Assembly: GCF_900078395.1 (NCBI RefSeq)
Contig: NZ_FKLA01000009.1
Location: 696,614 to 760,613, forward strand
Length of the DNA stretch: 64,000 nt
Origin: Anaerotruncus rubiinfantis
Lineage (GTDB): Bacteria; Bacillota; Clostridia; Oscillospirales; Ruminococcaceae
Direction of reading: 5' to 3'
A program made the translations under genes and the position numbers. The notes under the pieces were generated by a model that was not told the origin of the DNA, searched no databases, and was given only the letters and a program-made list of their open reading frames with translations. Position 1 is the first letter of the stretch. Every line of letters starts with the position of its first letter. This document shows, piece by piece, positions 9,147 through 17,907 of the stretch.

Positions 9147-10463
9147 CTAAGCTTGTTTCGGAGGCTGGGTGTCAATCTGTTTTTCCCGGCCTTTTTCGAT
9201 GAGGTTGTGGTGAATGTTGAGCATCGTCTGGGAGGCCAGATCGAAGTCCTTGACTTCCTCATACTGATCGACCAGCGGGCTCGCAACCAGATCGCCGTAG
9301 GCGTCGGATTCCTTGCGATAGACAAGCTTCAGAAGGATCGGGGTAATCACGGTGGTCGCAACCACCATGATGATGACCGGGCCGAAGAATTCCTCCTTCA
9401 TCATGCCGGAGGCAATCCCCTTCGACGCGACAATCAAGGCGACCTCTCCGCGGGAGATCATGCCTACGCCGATGCGCACGCAGTCATCTCTGCTGTAATG
9501 ACAGAGCTTCGCGCCGAAACCGCAGCCCAGCACTTTGGTGAGCACGGCGATCGCCATCAGCAGCACCGAGAAAAGAACAATCGAACCGGACATCTGAGGC
9601 AGTACGACCTTGGTGCCGATGCTTGCGAAGAATACCGGCGAAAGCAGCATATAGGAAACGGTTTCAAATTTCGAGGCGATAAAGGTGACGCGGGTGGTGT
9701 TGGAAAGGATGAGCCCCGCGATATACGCGCCGGTGATATCCGCCACGCCGAAGACCGCCTCCGCGACATACGCGAAGAAAAGGCAGAAAGCGAACGAGAT
9801 GATGACATAGCGGCGTTTGTCTCCGTAGGGATTGGTAGTCCACTTTTGGACGAGCTTGTGAAACAGGACGCCTGCCACAAGGCTCGCCGCAAAGAAGAGC
9901 AAAATCTTCAGGCAGACAACGCCCAGGTTAATCGATTTGTCCGCCACGCTGGTGATAAGCGTGAGCGCGACGATGCCGAGGATATCATCGATGAGAGCCG
10001 CGCCGAGGATAGCGTTGCCCGAACGGGTGGAGAGCTTGCCCATCTCCTTGAGCGTTTCGACCGAGATGCTCACTGAGGTGGCGGTCAGGATGACGCCGAT
10101 GAACAGGTTCTGCAAAAAGGCGTCGGGCCCGGCGTTGAAGAAATGTGCGAGCAGAAAGCCTCCGGCGAGCGGCACAAGCACACCGCACAGGGCGATGACA
10201 AAGGACGCCTTGCCGGATTTTTTGAGCTCGCGGATATCGGTTTCCAGACCGGCGGTGAACATCAGCACGATTACGCCGATTTCCGCCACCTGATCGAGAA
10301 ACTCCGTTTCATGCAGGACCCCGAGAAAGGCGGGTCCAAGGATGAGTCCGGCGATGAGCGCCCCGACTACCTGGGGCATCGAAAACCGTTTGGTTAAAAG
10401 GCCAAGCAGCTTGGTGGACACCAGGATGAGTCCGATGTCAAATAAGAAGTGATAGGACTCCAC
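9147..10463 (-). CDS. CPA2-family cation:proton antiporter
   Basis: A 438-residue membrane protein with about 12 helices: [20 protein letters not shown] near the N-terminus, [16 protein letters not shown], and the ion-binding region [12 protein letters not shown], whose paired Asp residues mark the CPA2 (KefB/NapA-type) exchange site. There is no TrkA-N domain; instead a cytosolic tail of about 60 residues follows. It exchanges Na+ or K+ for protons. The GTG start at 10463 has AAGGAGGT seven bases upstream. Upstream is AT-rich DNA (10464-10654) with no gene. Confidence 0.88.
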   Translation of the reverse strand: MESYHFLFDIGLILVSTKLLGLLTKRFSMPQVVGALIAGLILGPAFLGVLHETEFLDQVAEIGVIVLMFTAGLETDIRELKKSGKASFVIALCGVLVPLAGGFLLAHFFNAGPDAFLQNLFIGVILTATSVSISVETLKEMGKLSTRSGNAILGAALIDDILGIVALTLITSVADKSINLGVVCLKILLFFAASLVAGVLFHKLVQKWTTNPYGDKRRYVIISFAFCLFFAYVAEAVFGVADITGAYIAGLILSNTTRVTFIASKFETVSYMLLSPVFFASIGTKVVLPQMSGSIVLFSVLLMAIAVLTKVLGCGFGAKLCHYSRDDCVRIGVGMISRGEVALIVASKGIASGMMKEEFFGPVIIMVVATTVITPILLKLVYRKESDAYGDLVASPLVDQYEEVKDFDLASQTMLNIHHNLIEKGREKQIDTQPPKQA

Positions 10464-10654
10464 AAAAATTACCTCCTTTTAGAAATGTCTTTTCCTTTTC
10501 ATTTTCCAACTGAAAAGTATAGACTCATTTCTTTCAGGAAGCAAGAGGTGATTTGTTAAAATATACAAATAAAAGCGCGATTATTTTGTGAAATAATACA
10601 TTGAATCCTGCATTTTCTGCAAGAAAATGTAAAAAATAGATCCAGGGAAGCGCT

Positions 10655-10684
10655 AAAAAGGACGGACGCCGCAGCGTCCGTTCC
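10655..10684 (-). terminator. Rho-independent terminator of spoIIID
   Basis: A seven-bp CGGACGC/GCGTCCG stem at 10663-10680, followed in the minus direction by CCTTTTT, two bases after the spoIIID stop. Confidence 0.8.
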
Positions 10685-10686
10685 GG

Positions 10687-10947
10687 TTAAACGCGCGATT
10701 TGATCCGCGCGTATTTTTCCTTCGTGGCGATTCCGCCGCGGATATGACGTTCCGATTTGTTGCGCTCCAACACTTCCTTGACCTCGGCGTAGATCATGGG
10801 ATTGATCTTTTTCAGCCGGTCGGTTACATCCTTGTGTACCGTGGATTTGCTGATATGGAATTCTTTTGCGGTGGCGCGGACCGTGGTGTTATTGTCAATG
10901 ATATAATGCGCGAATGTGATGGCGCGTTCTTCCGGCAATCCTTTCAA
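10687..10947 (-). CDS. spoIIID: Sporulation transcriptional regulator SpoIIID
   Basis: An 86-residue DNA-binding protein active in the mother cell during sporulation, where it adjusts the sigma-E regulon and prepares sigma-K expression. The family signature is almost complete: EERAITFAHYIIDNNTTVRATAKEF, then the helix-turn-helix HISKSTVHKDVTDRL, INPMIYAEVKEVLE and the basic RHIRGGIATKEKY tail. The start is TTG (10947), with GGGGAGG seven bases upstream. It is the strongest single sign that the host forms endospores. Confidence 0.95.
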   Translation of the reverse strand: MKGLPEERAITFAHYIIDNNTTVRATAKEFHISKSTVHKDVTDRLKKINPMIYAEVKEVLERNKSERHIRGGIATKEKYARIKSRV

Positions 10948-11025
10948 GATGAAGCCTCCCCTGCATTTGTGTCTGCTTCATCTATATGCAGGCGTCCGGC
11001 TGTTCAGAACGCAGAGAATCAAGTT

Positions 11026-11051
11026 GCGCGCGGCTTTTGAAAGCCGCGCGC
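11026..11051. terminator. GC-rich hairpin after the IclR gene
   Basis: A 12-bp inverted repeat GCGCGCGGCTTT with its complement and a tiny loop. In the IclR direction there is no clear T-run, so termination is likely but not classical. Confidence 0.5.
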
Positions 11052-11061
11052 GGATCACTTT

Positions 11062-11832
11062 TTAAAATTTATAGCCAAGCTCGGTGGAAATTGCCGTCCG
11101 GGTCGCCAGGATTTCGGCGGAAAGCTCCTCAACCCGCGCGTCGGTCATCCGGGCGAGCGGAGCCGAGATGCTCAGCGCGGCCCGCCCGCGGCCGGTGTAG
11201 TCGAGGATCGCGGCGCCGATGCAGCGCACGCCGAGCTCGTTTTCCTCGTTGTCAAGCGCGTAGCCGCAGCGCCGGATGGTGTCGAGCTCCCGGAAGAGCG
11301 AACCCAAATCCACAATGGTGTGTTCGGTGTAGGGCTTCACGTCGCTCTTCTCCCAGATGCGGATGACCTCGTCGTCGGTCATGGTGGCCATGATGCTTTT
11401 GCCCACCGCGGTACAGTACATCGGGCGGCGCATGCCGATGCGGGAGAACATGCGGATGGAGGACTGCTTGCTTTCCGCCTTGTGGATGTAGACGATGTCG
11501 GCGCCCTCGCGCACCACGAGGTGGATGGCTTCCTGAGTGTGATTCCTGAGCTGCTCGATGTGGGGTTTGGCGATTTCGAGCACATCGATGTTGTCCACAA
11601 CCCGGCCGGACAGCTCAAACAGTTTGAGCGTCAGCCGGTAACGGTTTGAGCTTTCGTCCTTGCGCACATAGCCGAGCGAGATGAGCGCGGAAAGCAGGCG
11701 GTGGACCGTGCTTTTATGCAAACCGGACGCGGTGGAGAGCTCCATGAGGAGCATGCCGTCCGGATTGAGGGAGAGCCGTTCGATGAGATCGAAGGCGCGG
11801 TCGAGGGATTGCACCGGGCTTTGATTTTCCAT
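11062..11832 (-). CDS. IclR-family transcriptional regulator (KdgR-like)
   Basis: 256 residues from the ATG at 11832, chosen over 11865 because AAAGGA lies ten bases upstream. Residues 1-75 are the winged helix-turn-helix (SPVQSLDRAFDLIERLS, then LSTASGLHKSTVHRLLSALISLGYV); residues 85-250 are the IclR effector domain with PMYCTAVGKSIMA, GYALDNEENELGVRCIGAAI and AALSISAPLARM. It is divergently placed against kdgA-kdgK, so it most likely regulates 2-keto-3-deoxygluconate breakdown and is itself autoregulated. A direct repeat of GTTTCAT at 11875 and 11895 precedes it. Confidence 0.88.
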   Translation of the reverse strand: MENQSPVQSLDRAFDLIERLSLNPDGMLLMELSTASGLHKSTVHRLLSALISLGYVRKDESSNRYRLTLKLFELSGRVVDNIDVLEIAKPHIEQLRNHTQEAIHLVVREGADIVYIHKAESKQSSIRMFSRIGMRRPMYCTAVGKSIMATMTDDEVIRIWEKSDVKPYTEHTIVDLGSLFRELDTIRRCGYALDNEENELGVRCIGAAILDYTGRGRAALSISAPLARMTDARVEELSAEILATRTAISTELGYKF

Positions 11833-11874
11833 GGCGGTCCTTTCTGCCTGCGGGAAGGGGATCAATCCGAGGCG

Positions 11875-11901
11875 GTTTCATAATGTGGTACTCAGTTTCA
11901 T
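11875..11901. promoter_or_regulatory. Direct repeat GTTTCAT x2, candidate IclR operator
   Basis: GTTTCAT occurs at 11875-11881 and 11895-11901, exactly 20 bases apart (two helical turns), just upstream of the IclR gene. It shares its half-site with the inverted repeat at 12041-12059. Inference only. Confidence 0.4.
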
Positions 11902-11985
11902 GGTTTATCTTTAATTGTATCCATAACGCAAAAAAAAGCAAGGTTTTTTGGCGAAATTTTTAGCAGGAATTTTTTAAAAAAACCC

Positions 11986-12013
11986 TTGCATTGCGGGACA
12001 GAATCGGTATAAT
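11986..12013 (+). promoter_or_regulatory. Promoter of kdgA-kdgK
   Basis: A perfect TATAAT at 12008-12013 with a poor -35 (TTGCAT, 11986-11991, 16-base spacer), 79 bases before kdgA. Confidence 0.55.
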
Positions 12014-12040
12014 AAAAGTATCGACCGCAATGCGGAACCG

Positions 12041-12059
12041 AGTTTCGTATTGTGAAACT
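12041..12059. promoter_or_regulatory. Perfect inverted repeat AGTTTC-N7-GAAACT, candidate operator
   Basis: A 19-base palindrome lying about 20 bases downstream of the expected transcription start of kdgA, where a bound repressor would block elongation. The arms resemble KdgR-type (IclR family) half-sites, and the IclR gene is next door. Confidence 0.55.
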
Positions 12060-12091
12060 AGCGACGTAATGATTTTATGAGGTGAAGAGTA

Positions 12092-13060
12092 ATGAACGAA
12101 ATCCTGAAGAAGCTTTCCCAGATCGGTATCGTTCCTGTCATCAAGATCGACGATGTCGAAAAAGCGGTTCCGCTTGCCAAAGCCCTCAAAGAGGGCGGCC
12201 TGCCCTGCGCCGAGGTCACTTTCCGCACCGCGCAGGGTGAGGAAGCAATCCGCCGCATCGCGAAGGAAGTCCCGGACGTCCTCGTCGGCGCCGGCACCGT
12301 CCTGACCACCGAGCAGGTTGATCGCGCGATCGCCGCCGGTGCGAAATTCATCGTTTCCCCGGGCCTCAACCCGAAGGTTGTCGCCTACTGCATCGAGAAG
12401 GGCATCCCGGTAACCCCCGGCTGCGCCAATCCTTCCGATATTGAAGCCGCCATCGAGCTCGGCCTTGACGTGGTCAAGTTCTTCCCGGCGGAGCAGGCGG
12501 GCGGCCTTGCCTACATCAAGGCGATTTCCGCCCCGTATCCGAACCTCAAGTTCATGCCGACCGGCGGTGTCAACGAGAAAAATCTCGGCGACTACCTCGG
12601 TTTTGAAAAGATCCTCTGCTGCGGCGGCAGCTGGATGGTTAAGGCCGACCTCATCAACGACGGAAAATTCGATGAGATCACCCGCCTCGCCAAACAGGCC
12701 GTCCATGTGATGCTCGGCTTTGAGCTGGCTCATATCGGCATCAACGCCGCCAACGAAGCGGAAGCGGTTGAGACCGCCAAACTTTTTGAGGCAATGTTCG
12801 GCTTTGCCGCCAAGGTTGGCAATTCCTCGGTCTTTGCCGACAAGTATGTCGAGGTCATGAAGACCCCATATCTCGGCAAAAACGGCCACATCGCAATTGC
12901 GACCAACCATATCTCCCGCGCTGTCGCCTATCTCGAAAGCCGCGGCTTTGCGTTCGATGAGAGCACCGCGAAGAAGGATGCGAAGGGCAACCTTGCCGCT
13001 ATCTACTTCAAGAACGAAATCGCGGGCTTTGCGGTTCACCTTGTCCAGAAGAAGAAATAA
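12092..13060 (+). CDS. kdgA: KDPG/KHG aldolase fused to a C-terminal VOC domain
   Basis: 322 residues, against about 210 for ordinary KDPG aldolase. Residues 1-205 are the class I aldolase barrel that cleaves 2-keto-3-deoxy-6-phosphogluconate to pyruvate and glyceraldehyde 3-phosphate: Glu41 in CAEVTFRT, and the Schiff-base Lys129 in DVVKFFPAE. Residues about 208-322 (from ELAHIGINAAN, then AKLFEAMFGF, to the end) look like one vicinal-oxygen-chelate (glyoxalase-like) module. A ribosome-binding site GAGGTGAAG precedes the ATG. kdgK follows 41 bases later, so kinase and aldolase are co-expressed. The role of the extra domain is unknown. Confidence 0.9.
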   Translation: MNEILKKLSQIGIVPVIKIDDVEKAVPLAKALKEGGLPCAEVTFRTAQGEEAIRRIAKEVPDVLVGAGTVLTTEQVDRAIAAGAKFIVSPGLNPKVVAYCIEKGIPVTPGCANPSDIEAAIELGLDVVKFFPAEQAGGLAYIKAISAPYPNLKFMPTGGVNEKNLGDYLGFEKILCCGGSWMVKADLINDGKFDEITRLAKQAVHVMLGFELAHIGINAANEAEAVETAKLFEAMFGFAAKVGNSSVFADKYVEVMKTPYLGKNGHIAIATNHISRAVAYLESRGFAFDESTAKKDAKGNLAAIYFKNEIAGFAVHLVQKKK

Positions 13061-13101
13061 GCAGATTGCAAGAGCAAGAATGATCATAGGAGGATTACAA
13101 A

Positions 13102-14124
13102 ATGGGTAAAATTATTACATTTGGTGAAATCATGCTCCGGCTGGCTCCGGAAGGCTACTATAGATTCGTTCAGGCGCAGACCCTCGGCGCAACCTACGGC
13201 GGCGGCGAAGCAAACGTCGCGGTTTCTCTGGCAAACTTCGGCCTCGATGTGGCGTTTGTCACAAAGCTTCCGAAGCACGAGATTGGACAGGCGGCTGTCA
13301 ACAAGCTGCGCGAGTTCGGCGTCGACACCTCGAAGATTGTCCGCGGCGGCAACCGTGTCGGCATCTACTTCCTTGAAAAGGGCGCTTCCCAGCGTCCGTC
13401 CAAAGTCGTCTACGACCGCGCCGGTTCCGCGATTGCGACCGCGTCCAAGGAGGACTTCAACTGGGATCAGATCTTTGAAGGCGTCGAGTGGTTCCACTTC
13501 ACCGGCATCACCCCGGCGCTGGGCCAGAATGTCGCCGACATCTGCCTGGACGCCTGCAAAGCCGCGAAAGCGAAAGGTATCACCATCTCCTGCGACCTCA
13601 ACTACCGCAAGAACCTCTGGACCCGCGAGCAGGCCGGCAAAACCATGGCCGAGCTGGTCAAATTCGTGGATGTCTGCATCGCGAACGAAGAGGATGCCAA
13701 AGACGTTTTCGGCATTGAAGCTGCCAACACCGATATCTATGGCGGCAAACTGAACCATGAAGGCTACAAGGACGTCGCTAAGAAGCTGGCTGATACCTTC
13801 GGTTTCCAGAAGGTCGCCATCACCCTGCGCACCTCCATCTCGGCCAGCGAGAACAACTGGGCCGGTATGCTGTTTGACGGCAAGGACTACTATTTCTCCA
13901 AAGAATACAACATGAAGATCGTCGACCGCGTCGGCGGCGGCGACAGCTTCGGCGCAGGCCTCATCTACAGCTGCCTGCAGGGCTTCGATTCCCAGAAGAC
14001 CATCGAGTTCGCGGTTGCGGCTTCCTGCCTGAAGCACACGATCGAAGGCGACCTGAACATGGTTTCGGTCGACGAGGTTGCGAAGCTGGCTGGCGGCGAC
14101 GGTTCCGGCCGTGTTCAGAGATAA
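13102..14124 (+). CDS. kdgK: 2-keto-3-deoxygluconate kinase, PfkB family
   Basis: A 340-residue ribokinase-fold sugar kinase that phosphorylates 2-keto-3-deoxygluconate, supplying the substrate for the upstream aldolase. PfkB signature 1 is seen as GGGEANVAVSLANFG, and signature 2 as DRVGGGDSFGAG near residue 275, containing the catalytic Asp. This DRVGGGD variant of the usual DTTGAGD is found in the KdgK subgroup. GGAGG lies upstream of the start. The kinase-aldolase pair under an IclR regulator marks the end of the hexuronate (pectin/alginate/glucuronate) route; the upper-pathway genes are not in the window. Confidence 0.92.
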   Translation: MGKIITFGEIMLRLAPEGYYRFVQAQTLGATYGGGEANVAVSLANFGLDVAFVTKLPKHEIGQAAVNKLREFGVDTSKIVRGGNRVGIYFLEKGASQRPSKVVYDRAGSAIATASKEDFNWDQIFEGVEWFHFTGITPALGQNVADICLDACKAAKAKGITISCDLNYRKNLWTREQAGKTMAELVKFVDVCIANEEDAKDVFGIEAANTDIYGGKLNHEGYKDVAKKLADTFGFQKVAITLRTSISASENNWAGMLFDGKDYYFSKEYNMKIVDRVGGGDSFGAGLIYSCLQGFDSQKTIEFAVAASCLKHTIEGDLNMVSVDEVAKLAGGDGSGRVQR

Positions 14125-14168
14125 TTACCGTTTACCCTTCACCATTTTCTTATAACCCACTTTAAACC

Positions 14169-14210
14169 AATGGGAGCCGCCGCGTGGCCAAGCACGCGGC
14201 GGCTCCCATT
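14169..14210 (+). terminator. Long GC-rich hairpin after kdgK
   Basis: A 17-bp perfect stem (AATGGGAGCCGCCGCGT and complement) with an eight-base loop. It has no T-run, so it may stabilise the 3' end rather than terminate by itself. Confidence 0.55.
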
Positions 14211-14235
14211 GAATATTCCAGGCATTTGCTTCAGA

Positions 14236-14268
14236 CAAAAAATATGGCCGTCCCTTGGGGACGGCCAT
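14236..14268 (-). terminator. Rho-independent terminator of the azl operon
   Basis: An 11-bp stem ATGGCCGTCCC with its complement and a TTG loop, followed by a T-run in the minus direction, just beyond the stop at 14281. Confidence 0.8.
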
Positions 14269-14280
14269 CTATAGAAAGCT

Positions 14281-14514
14281 TTACTTTTGGTCCCGCCGGT
14301 CAATCTCCGCCCAGACGAGGTATCCGCCCCCCACAATGAGGCTAAGGGCGCTCAAGACGAGCAGCGGGGTTCCCACATATTCCAGTCCTGCCGCAAACAG
14401 GGCCGCATTCCAGGAGGAGACGCCCGACATAAAGATTGCCGCTGCAAGATATCGTGTCGAAAACAGGATTGCCGCAATCAGGCAGAAAACAGAACCTGTC
14501 CCTCTTTTCCCCAT
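14281..14514 (-). CDS. Small two-helix membrane protein
   Basis: 77 residues from the ATG at 14514, with GAAAGGGG at a suitable distance upstream. Two hydrophobic segments are visible (GSVFCLIAAILFSTRYLAAAIF, roughly 7-28, and GTPLLVLSALSLIVGGGYLVWAEI, roughly 45-68), ending in a charged RRDQK tail. I do not recognise the family. It lies 94 bases downstream of azlD on the same strand and ends at the operon terminator, so it is probably co-transcribed with the azl genes. Confidence 0.6.
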   Translation of the reverse strand: MGKRGTGSVFCLIAAILFSTRYLAAAIFMSGVSSWNAALFAAGLEYVGTPLLVLSALSLIVGGGYLVWAEIDRRDQK

Positions 14515-14608
14515 AACATGCCCCTTTCGTTTTAGCCAGCGCGTCCATTCACTTCCCACCGACTGGAGCCCCGGAAAGATCCGCCAAGTTGACGCGCAGG
14601 CCGGATCA

Positions 14609-14935
14609 TCAAAATACCAGCTGCACAAGCAGCATATAACAGATCGTGCCGCCCGCGATCGAAAGCAGCATCTGCCTTTTCCACAGGTGCAATACGACCA
14701 CTGCCGTGATGGAAATCAGCTCGGGCAGCCCATGGCTGCCTGTGAGGAAGCTGACATTTTTCAGGCAGTAGACCACCAGCATTCCAAAGATAGCGGAGGG
14801 CAGTGCTTTGCCGAGGTACTGCACATATTTGGGGGTGGGACGCTTAGGCGAGAAGATCAGGAACGGCAGAAAACGGGTCGCCATCGTCCCCAGCACGCAG
14901 AGCGCCACCGTTATGATTTCCTGTGTCAGCGTCAC
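14609..14935 (-). CDS. azlD: Branched-chain amino acid exporter small subunit AzlD
   Basis: A 108-residue membrane protein with four helices. The AzlD pattern is plain: [13 protein letters not shown] near residue 16, [22 protein letters not shown], and a C-terminal hydrophobic pair. With AzlC it forms the exporter of branched-chain amino acids and toxic analogues. It overlaps azlC's stop by four bases (ATGA), consistent with a two-subunit complex. Confidence 0.9.
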   Translation of the reverse strand: MTLTQEIITVALCVLGTMATRFLPFLIFSPKRPTPKYVQYLGKALPSAIFGMLVVYCLKNVSFLTGSHGLPELISITAVVVLHLWKRQMLLSIAGGTICYMLLVQLVF

Positions 14936-15642
14936 AACAGACCACCCGCCTTTTCAACCGGCTTGCGCAGAACCGTTAGAAAGCACAGGATGCAGGCCAT
15001 GGTTGGCAGCATGAAGGAGTCTGCCCCGAACAGCAATAGGCAGGCCGCCGAGGCCAGCACGCCGACCAGCGCGGTGTAGTGCTTTTTTTCTTTGAGCCAC
15101 TGCTCCAGGAATATGACCACGAACATTGCGGTCATGACAAAATCCAGCCCTTCGGTGTTGAAGGTGATAAGCGAACCCAACAGGCCGCCGATTGTGGAAC
15201 CGGAAAACCAGTAAAACTGGTTGAGCAGCGTGACAAAAAACATAAACCAGCCCTTGTCCACATCTTCGGGAATCTCGGCCGAATAGTTGATGGAAAAGCT
15301 CTCGTCGCACATTCCGAAGATCAGATAGGGTTTTTTCCAGCCGGTTCCCTTGAACTTTTCCAGCATGGAAATTCCGTAAAACAGGTGCCGTGCCTGGATC
15401 ATCAGGGCCATGATCAGCGTCTGTACCGGCGCGAAGGGACTGAGCAGCATCGCCACCGCCACAAATTCCAGCGACCCGCCGAAAATCGTCAGGCTCATCA
15501 GCATGGGATACCAGAAGCTGAAGCCGGATACGTTCATATAGATCCCATAGGTCATCCCCAAAAACCAAAAGCCCGCAAAAATCGGTATGGTATAGGGAAA
15601 CGCCGCTTTCAAAGCCTTTTTCATGACAGTTTTGTTCTGCAT
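14932..15642 (-). CDS. azlC: Branched-chain amino acid exporter large subunit AzlC
   Basis: 236 residues, with [22 protein letters not shown] as the first helix pair and the family segment [32 protein letters not shown] and GMCDESFS are AzlC hallmarks. It is the channel-forming partner of AzlD. The start at ATG 15642 has GAGGGAGAAG upstream, while the longer frame from 15702 begins with an unlikely Arg-rich leader. A later ATG at 15624 is possible. No Lrp-type regulator is adjacent. Confidence 0.9.
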   Translation of the reverse strand: MQNKTVMKKALKAAFPYTIPIFAGFWFLGMTYGIYMNVSGFSFWYPMLMSLTIFGGSLEFVAVAMLLSPFAPVQTLIMALMIQARHLFYGISMLEKFKGTGWKKPYLIFGMCDESFSINYSAEIPEDVDKGWFMFFVTLLNQFYWFSGSTIGGLLGSLITFNTEGLDFVMTAMFVVIFLEQWLKEKKHYTALVGVLASAACLLLFGADSFMLPTMACILCFLTVLRKPVEKAGGLL

Positions 15643-15758
15643 CGGATGGATTCTTCTCCCTCGAAAGTTTCCCCGCCGCGCGAGCGTGGGACCCGCTTTC
15701 AAAATTCAACATGTACTATATCATAGCACAGCATTTTTGCGCAGGCAAGCGTCAATTT

Positions 15759-15807
15759 AAACAGGAACCGCGCGAAAGCGGGATGGCTTTCGCGCGGTTC
15801 CTGTTTT
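15759..15807. terminator. Bidirectional terminator with a 21-bp perfect stem
   Basis: AAACAGGAACCGCGCGAAAGC at 15759-15779 pairs perfectly with 15786-15806 around a six-base loop. It ends the kdpE transcript and insulates azlC. Confidence 0.85.
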
Positions 15808-15811
15808 GCCG

Positions 15812-16501
15812 CTATTCATCCACAAAGCGGTAACCCACCCCGACTTCGGTGAGGATATAGCGCGGGCGGGTGGTATCCTTTTCGATCTTGCGGCGGATGC
15901 CGGCCATAAAGACCCGCAGCGACTGGAAATCTTCGGTATATTCGTAGCCCCAGATTTCCTTGCTGATGAACCGGTGAGTAAGCACCTTGCCGCGGTTGCG
16001 GATCAGCAGGGTGAGCAGCCGGTATTCGATGGGGGTCAGATGGATTTCATTGCCTTCGACATAGACTTTGCGGCGTTCGAAATCGACCTTCAGGGTGTCG
16101 AGCACGAAGATTTCATCCTTTTCCGGCCGCGGGGCGTGCTTTCGCAGCGCCACCCGGATGCGTGCGAGCAGCTCGCCGACCGCGAACGGCTTGGTGACAT
16201 AGTCGTCGGCGCCCATGTCGAGCGCGGCGACCTTTTCAGATTCCTGACCGCGCGCCGAGATCACGATGACCGGTACGCCGGAATGCTGACGGATCTGCTG
16301 AAGCACAGCGGTACCGTCGATGTCCGGGAGCCCTAGGTCAAGCAGGACGAGGCAGGGCGCGGCGGTATAGTAGGCGGAAAGCGCATCGAGCCCGGTGACA
16401 GCGGAGATGGATTCGTAACCATTCGTTTTAAGCAGTGCGGTGAGGACGTTCAGGATGCTCTTATCATCCTCGACAATGAGAATGGGGGACATTGTGTTCA
16501 C
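15812..16501 (-). CDS. kdpE: OmpR-type response regulator, KdpE-like
   Basis: 229 residues. The receiver domain (1-120) has acidic pocket EDD (11-13), phospho-acceptor Asp55 in LVLLDLGLPD, and Lys in DYVTKPF. The C-terminal winged helix (about 130-229) has ILTHRF-like KVLTHRFISKEIWGYEYTEDFQSLRVFMAGIRRKIE, close to KdpE. In characterised bacteria KdpE switches on the high-affinity potassium pump. Here no kdpFABC genes are nearby. It overlaps the end of the kinase gene by four bases, so the pair is translationally coupled. Confidence 0.85.
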   Translation of the reverse strand: MNTMSPILIVEDDKSILNVLTALLKTNGYESISAVTGLDALSAYYTAAPCLVLLDLGLPDIDGTAVLQQIRQHSGVPVIVISARGQESEKVAALDMGADDYVTKPFAVGELLARIRVALRKHAPRPEKDEIFVLDTLKVDFERRKVYVEGNEIHLTPIEYRLLTLLIRNRGKVLTHRFISKEIWGYEYTEDFQSLRVFMAGIRRKIEKDTTRPRYILTEVGVGYRFVDE

Positions 16502-17907
16502 TCCTTTGCGGCCGCCTGCAGCGGCAGGTCGAACTGGAAGGTGGCGCCGCCTTCGTTATTGTTGAACCCGCGGATTACACCGCCATGCGCCTCTACGATC
16601 GACTGGCAGATGGAGAGCCCCAGCCCAATCCCGCGGTGGGAATCCGACTGATCGGTCTGCGAGCCGACAAAACTTTCGAAGATGTGCCCGAGCAGTTCGG
16701 GCTTGATGCCGCCGCCGTTGTCACGCACTTCGAAACGGGCCTTGCCTTCCGGAAGGCGTGTGACCGAGACAAGGATTCTGCTGCCCTCCCGGGTGTGTTT
16801 GGCGGCGTTGTCCAAAAGGTTGGTCAGCACGCCGATGATGAGTTTTCCGTCCATCGGTACGAGCAGCACTTCGTCCGGCATGGTCATCTCGACGCTGCGC
16901 CCGCCGAGAAAATGTGAAATACGGTTATAGGCTTCGGTAAGTATGTCATCGACCACTTCGTTGTTTTTTTTGATGACCAGCTTTCCGTCCTGGATACGGG
17001 TCATGTTCAAAAGGTTCTCGACCAGGTTGTTGAGCCATCCGGCGTCGTTTACAATATCACCCAGGAAACCTAGGATGGTGCCCTTGTCGAGGCTGTCGAA
17101 ACTGTTGATCATGAAGCTCGCGCTGCCGGCGATGCCGGTGAGCGGCGTGCGCAGGTCGTGGGAGATCGAACGCAGGAGGTTGCTGCGCAGCTTCTCCTTT
17201 TCGACCTCGAGCCGGGCGTGTTCCTTTTCGGTGGTGAGCAGTTCGCGTTCGAGTGCCAGCGCCATCTGGGAGATAATGGTGCCCACTGCCATCTGGCCCC
17301 GCGCGTCGAGCGATCCGCCGGAACAATCCACCTCCACCGTCCCAAAAACCCGCGCCCCACTTTTGATGGGAAGGTATTCACGTTTTTCCGGAAATTCGTG
17401 GTCGTTTTGCGGTTCGGGCTCGTCCAGATGGATGGTGCAGCGGTTGGGCAGCAGGCGGCGCATGCTTTCCTGGGTGTGGCGGACGATCTCCCCACGGGTG
17501 GAAAGGTTCAGATATCCGCTGCTGATTTCATAAAGGCACCGCGCCAGTTTTTCATTTTCGCTGGAAAGCCGCACCTCCCGCTGCAGCCGCAGAGTGAGGG
17601 TTCCCACAATGAGGCAGACCGCCAGAAAGATTGCGAAGGTGATCATATAATCCTTGTCGCTGACCCGGAGCGTATAAATGGGGTCGGTGAAGAGGAAATT
17701 ACAGGTAAAGACGCCGAGCAGCGAGGCGACAAGCCCCCAGAGATATCCGCGCGTCAGGATAATGACCAGCACCACACCGGTGAGATAGACCATCAGGATA
17801 TTTTCCTGTTGGACTCCGAAATGGGAAAACAGACAGGAAATGAGGGTGGCGCCGGTCAAAATCAGAAACAGCTGCAACAGGCTGACCCAAATGGGCTGTT
17901 TTTTCAA
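16498..17907 (-). CDS. KdpD-like sensor histidine kinase lacking the N-terminal KdpD domain
   Basis: 469 residues, about half the length of KdpD. It starts directly with the four-helix DUF4118 membrane region (about 8-105: ILMVYLTGVVLVIILTRGYLWG, NFLFTDPIYTLRVSD), followed by a GAF-like segment (about 120-225), a HisKA domain with the phosphorylated His in LRSISHDLRTPLTG, and a HATPase domain with LLDNAAKHT, DNGGGI and RGIGLGLSICQSI. The cytoplasmic KdpD/USP sensor domain that binds c-di-AMP in some species is absent. The start is TTG at 17907 after AAGGAAGGTG. Confidence 0.85.
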   Translation of the reverse strand: MKKQPIWVSLLQLFLILTGATLISCLFSHFGVQQENILMVYLTGVVLVIILTRGYLWGLVASLLGVFTCNFLFTDPIYTLRVSDKDYMITFAIFLAVCLIVGTLTLRLQREVRLSSENEKLARCLYEISSGYLNLSTRGEIVRHTQESMRRLLPNRCTIHLDEPEPQNDHEFPEKREYLPIKSGARVFGTVEVDCSGGSLDARGQMAVGTIISQMALALERELLTTEKEHARLEVEKEKLRSNLLRSISHDLRTPLTGIAGSASFMINSFDSLDKGTILGFLGDIVNDAGWLNNLVENLLNMTRIQDGKLVIKKNNEVVDDILTEAYNRISHFLGGRSVEMTMPDEVLLVPMDGKLIIGVLTNLLDNAAKHTREGSRILVSVTRLPEGKARFEVRDNGGGIKPELLGHIFESFVGSQTDQSDSHRGIGLGLSICQSIVEAHGGVIRGFNNNEGGATFQFDLPLQAAAKE

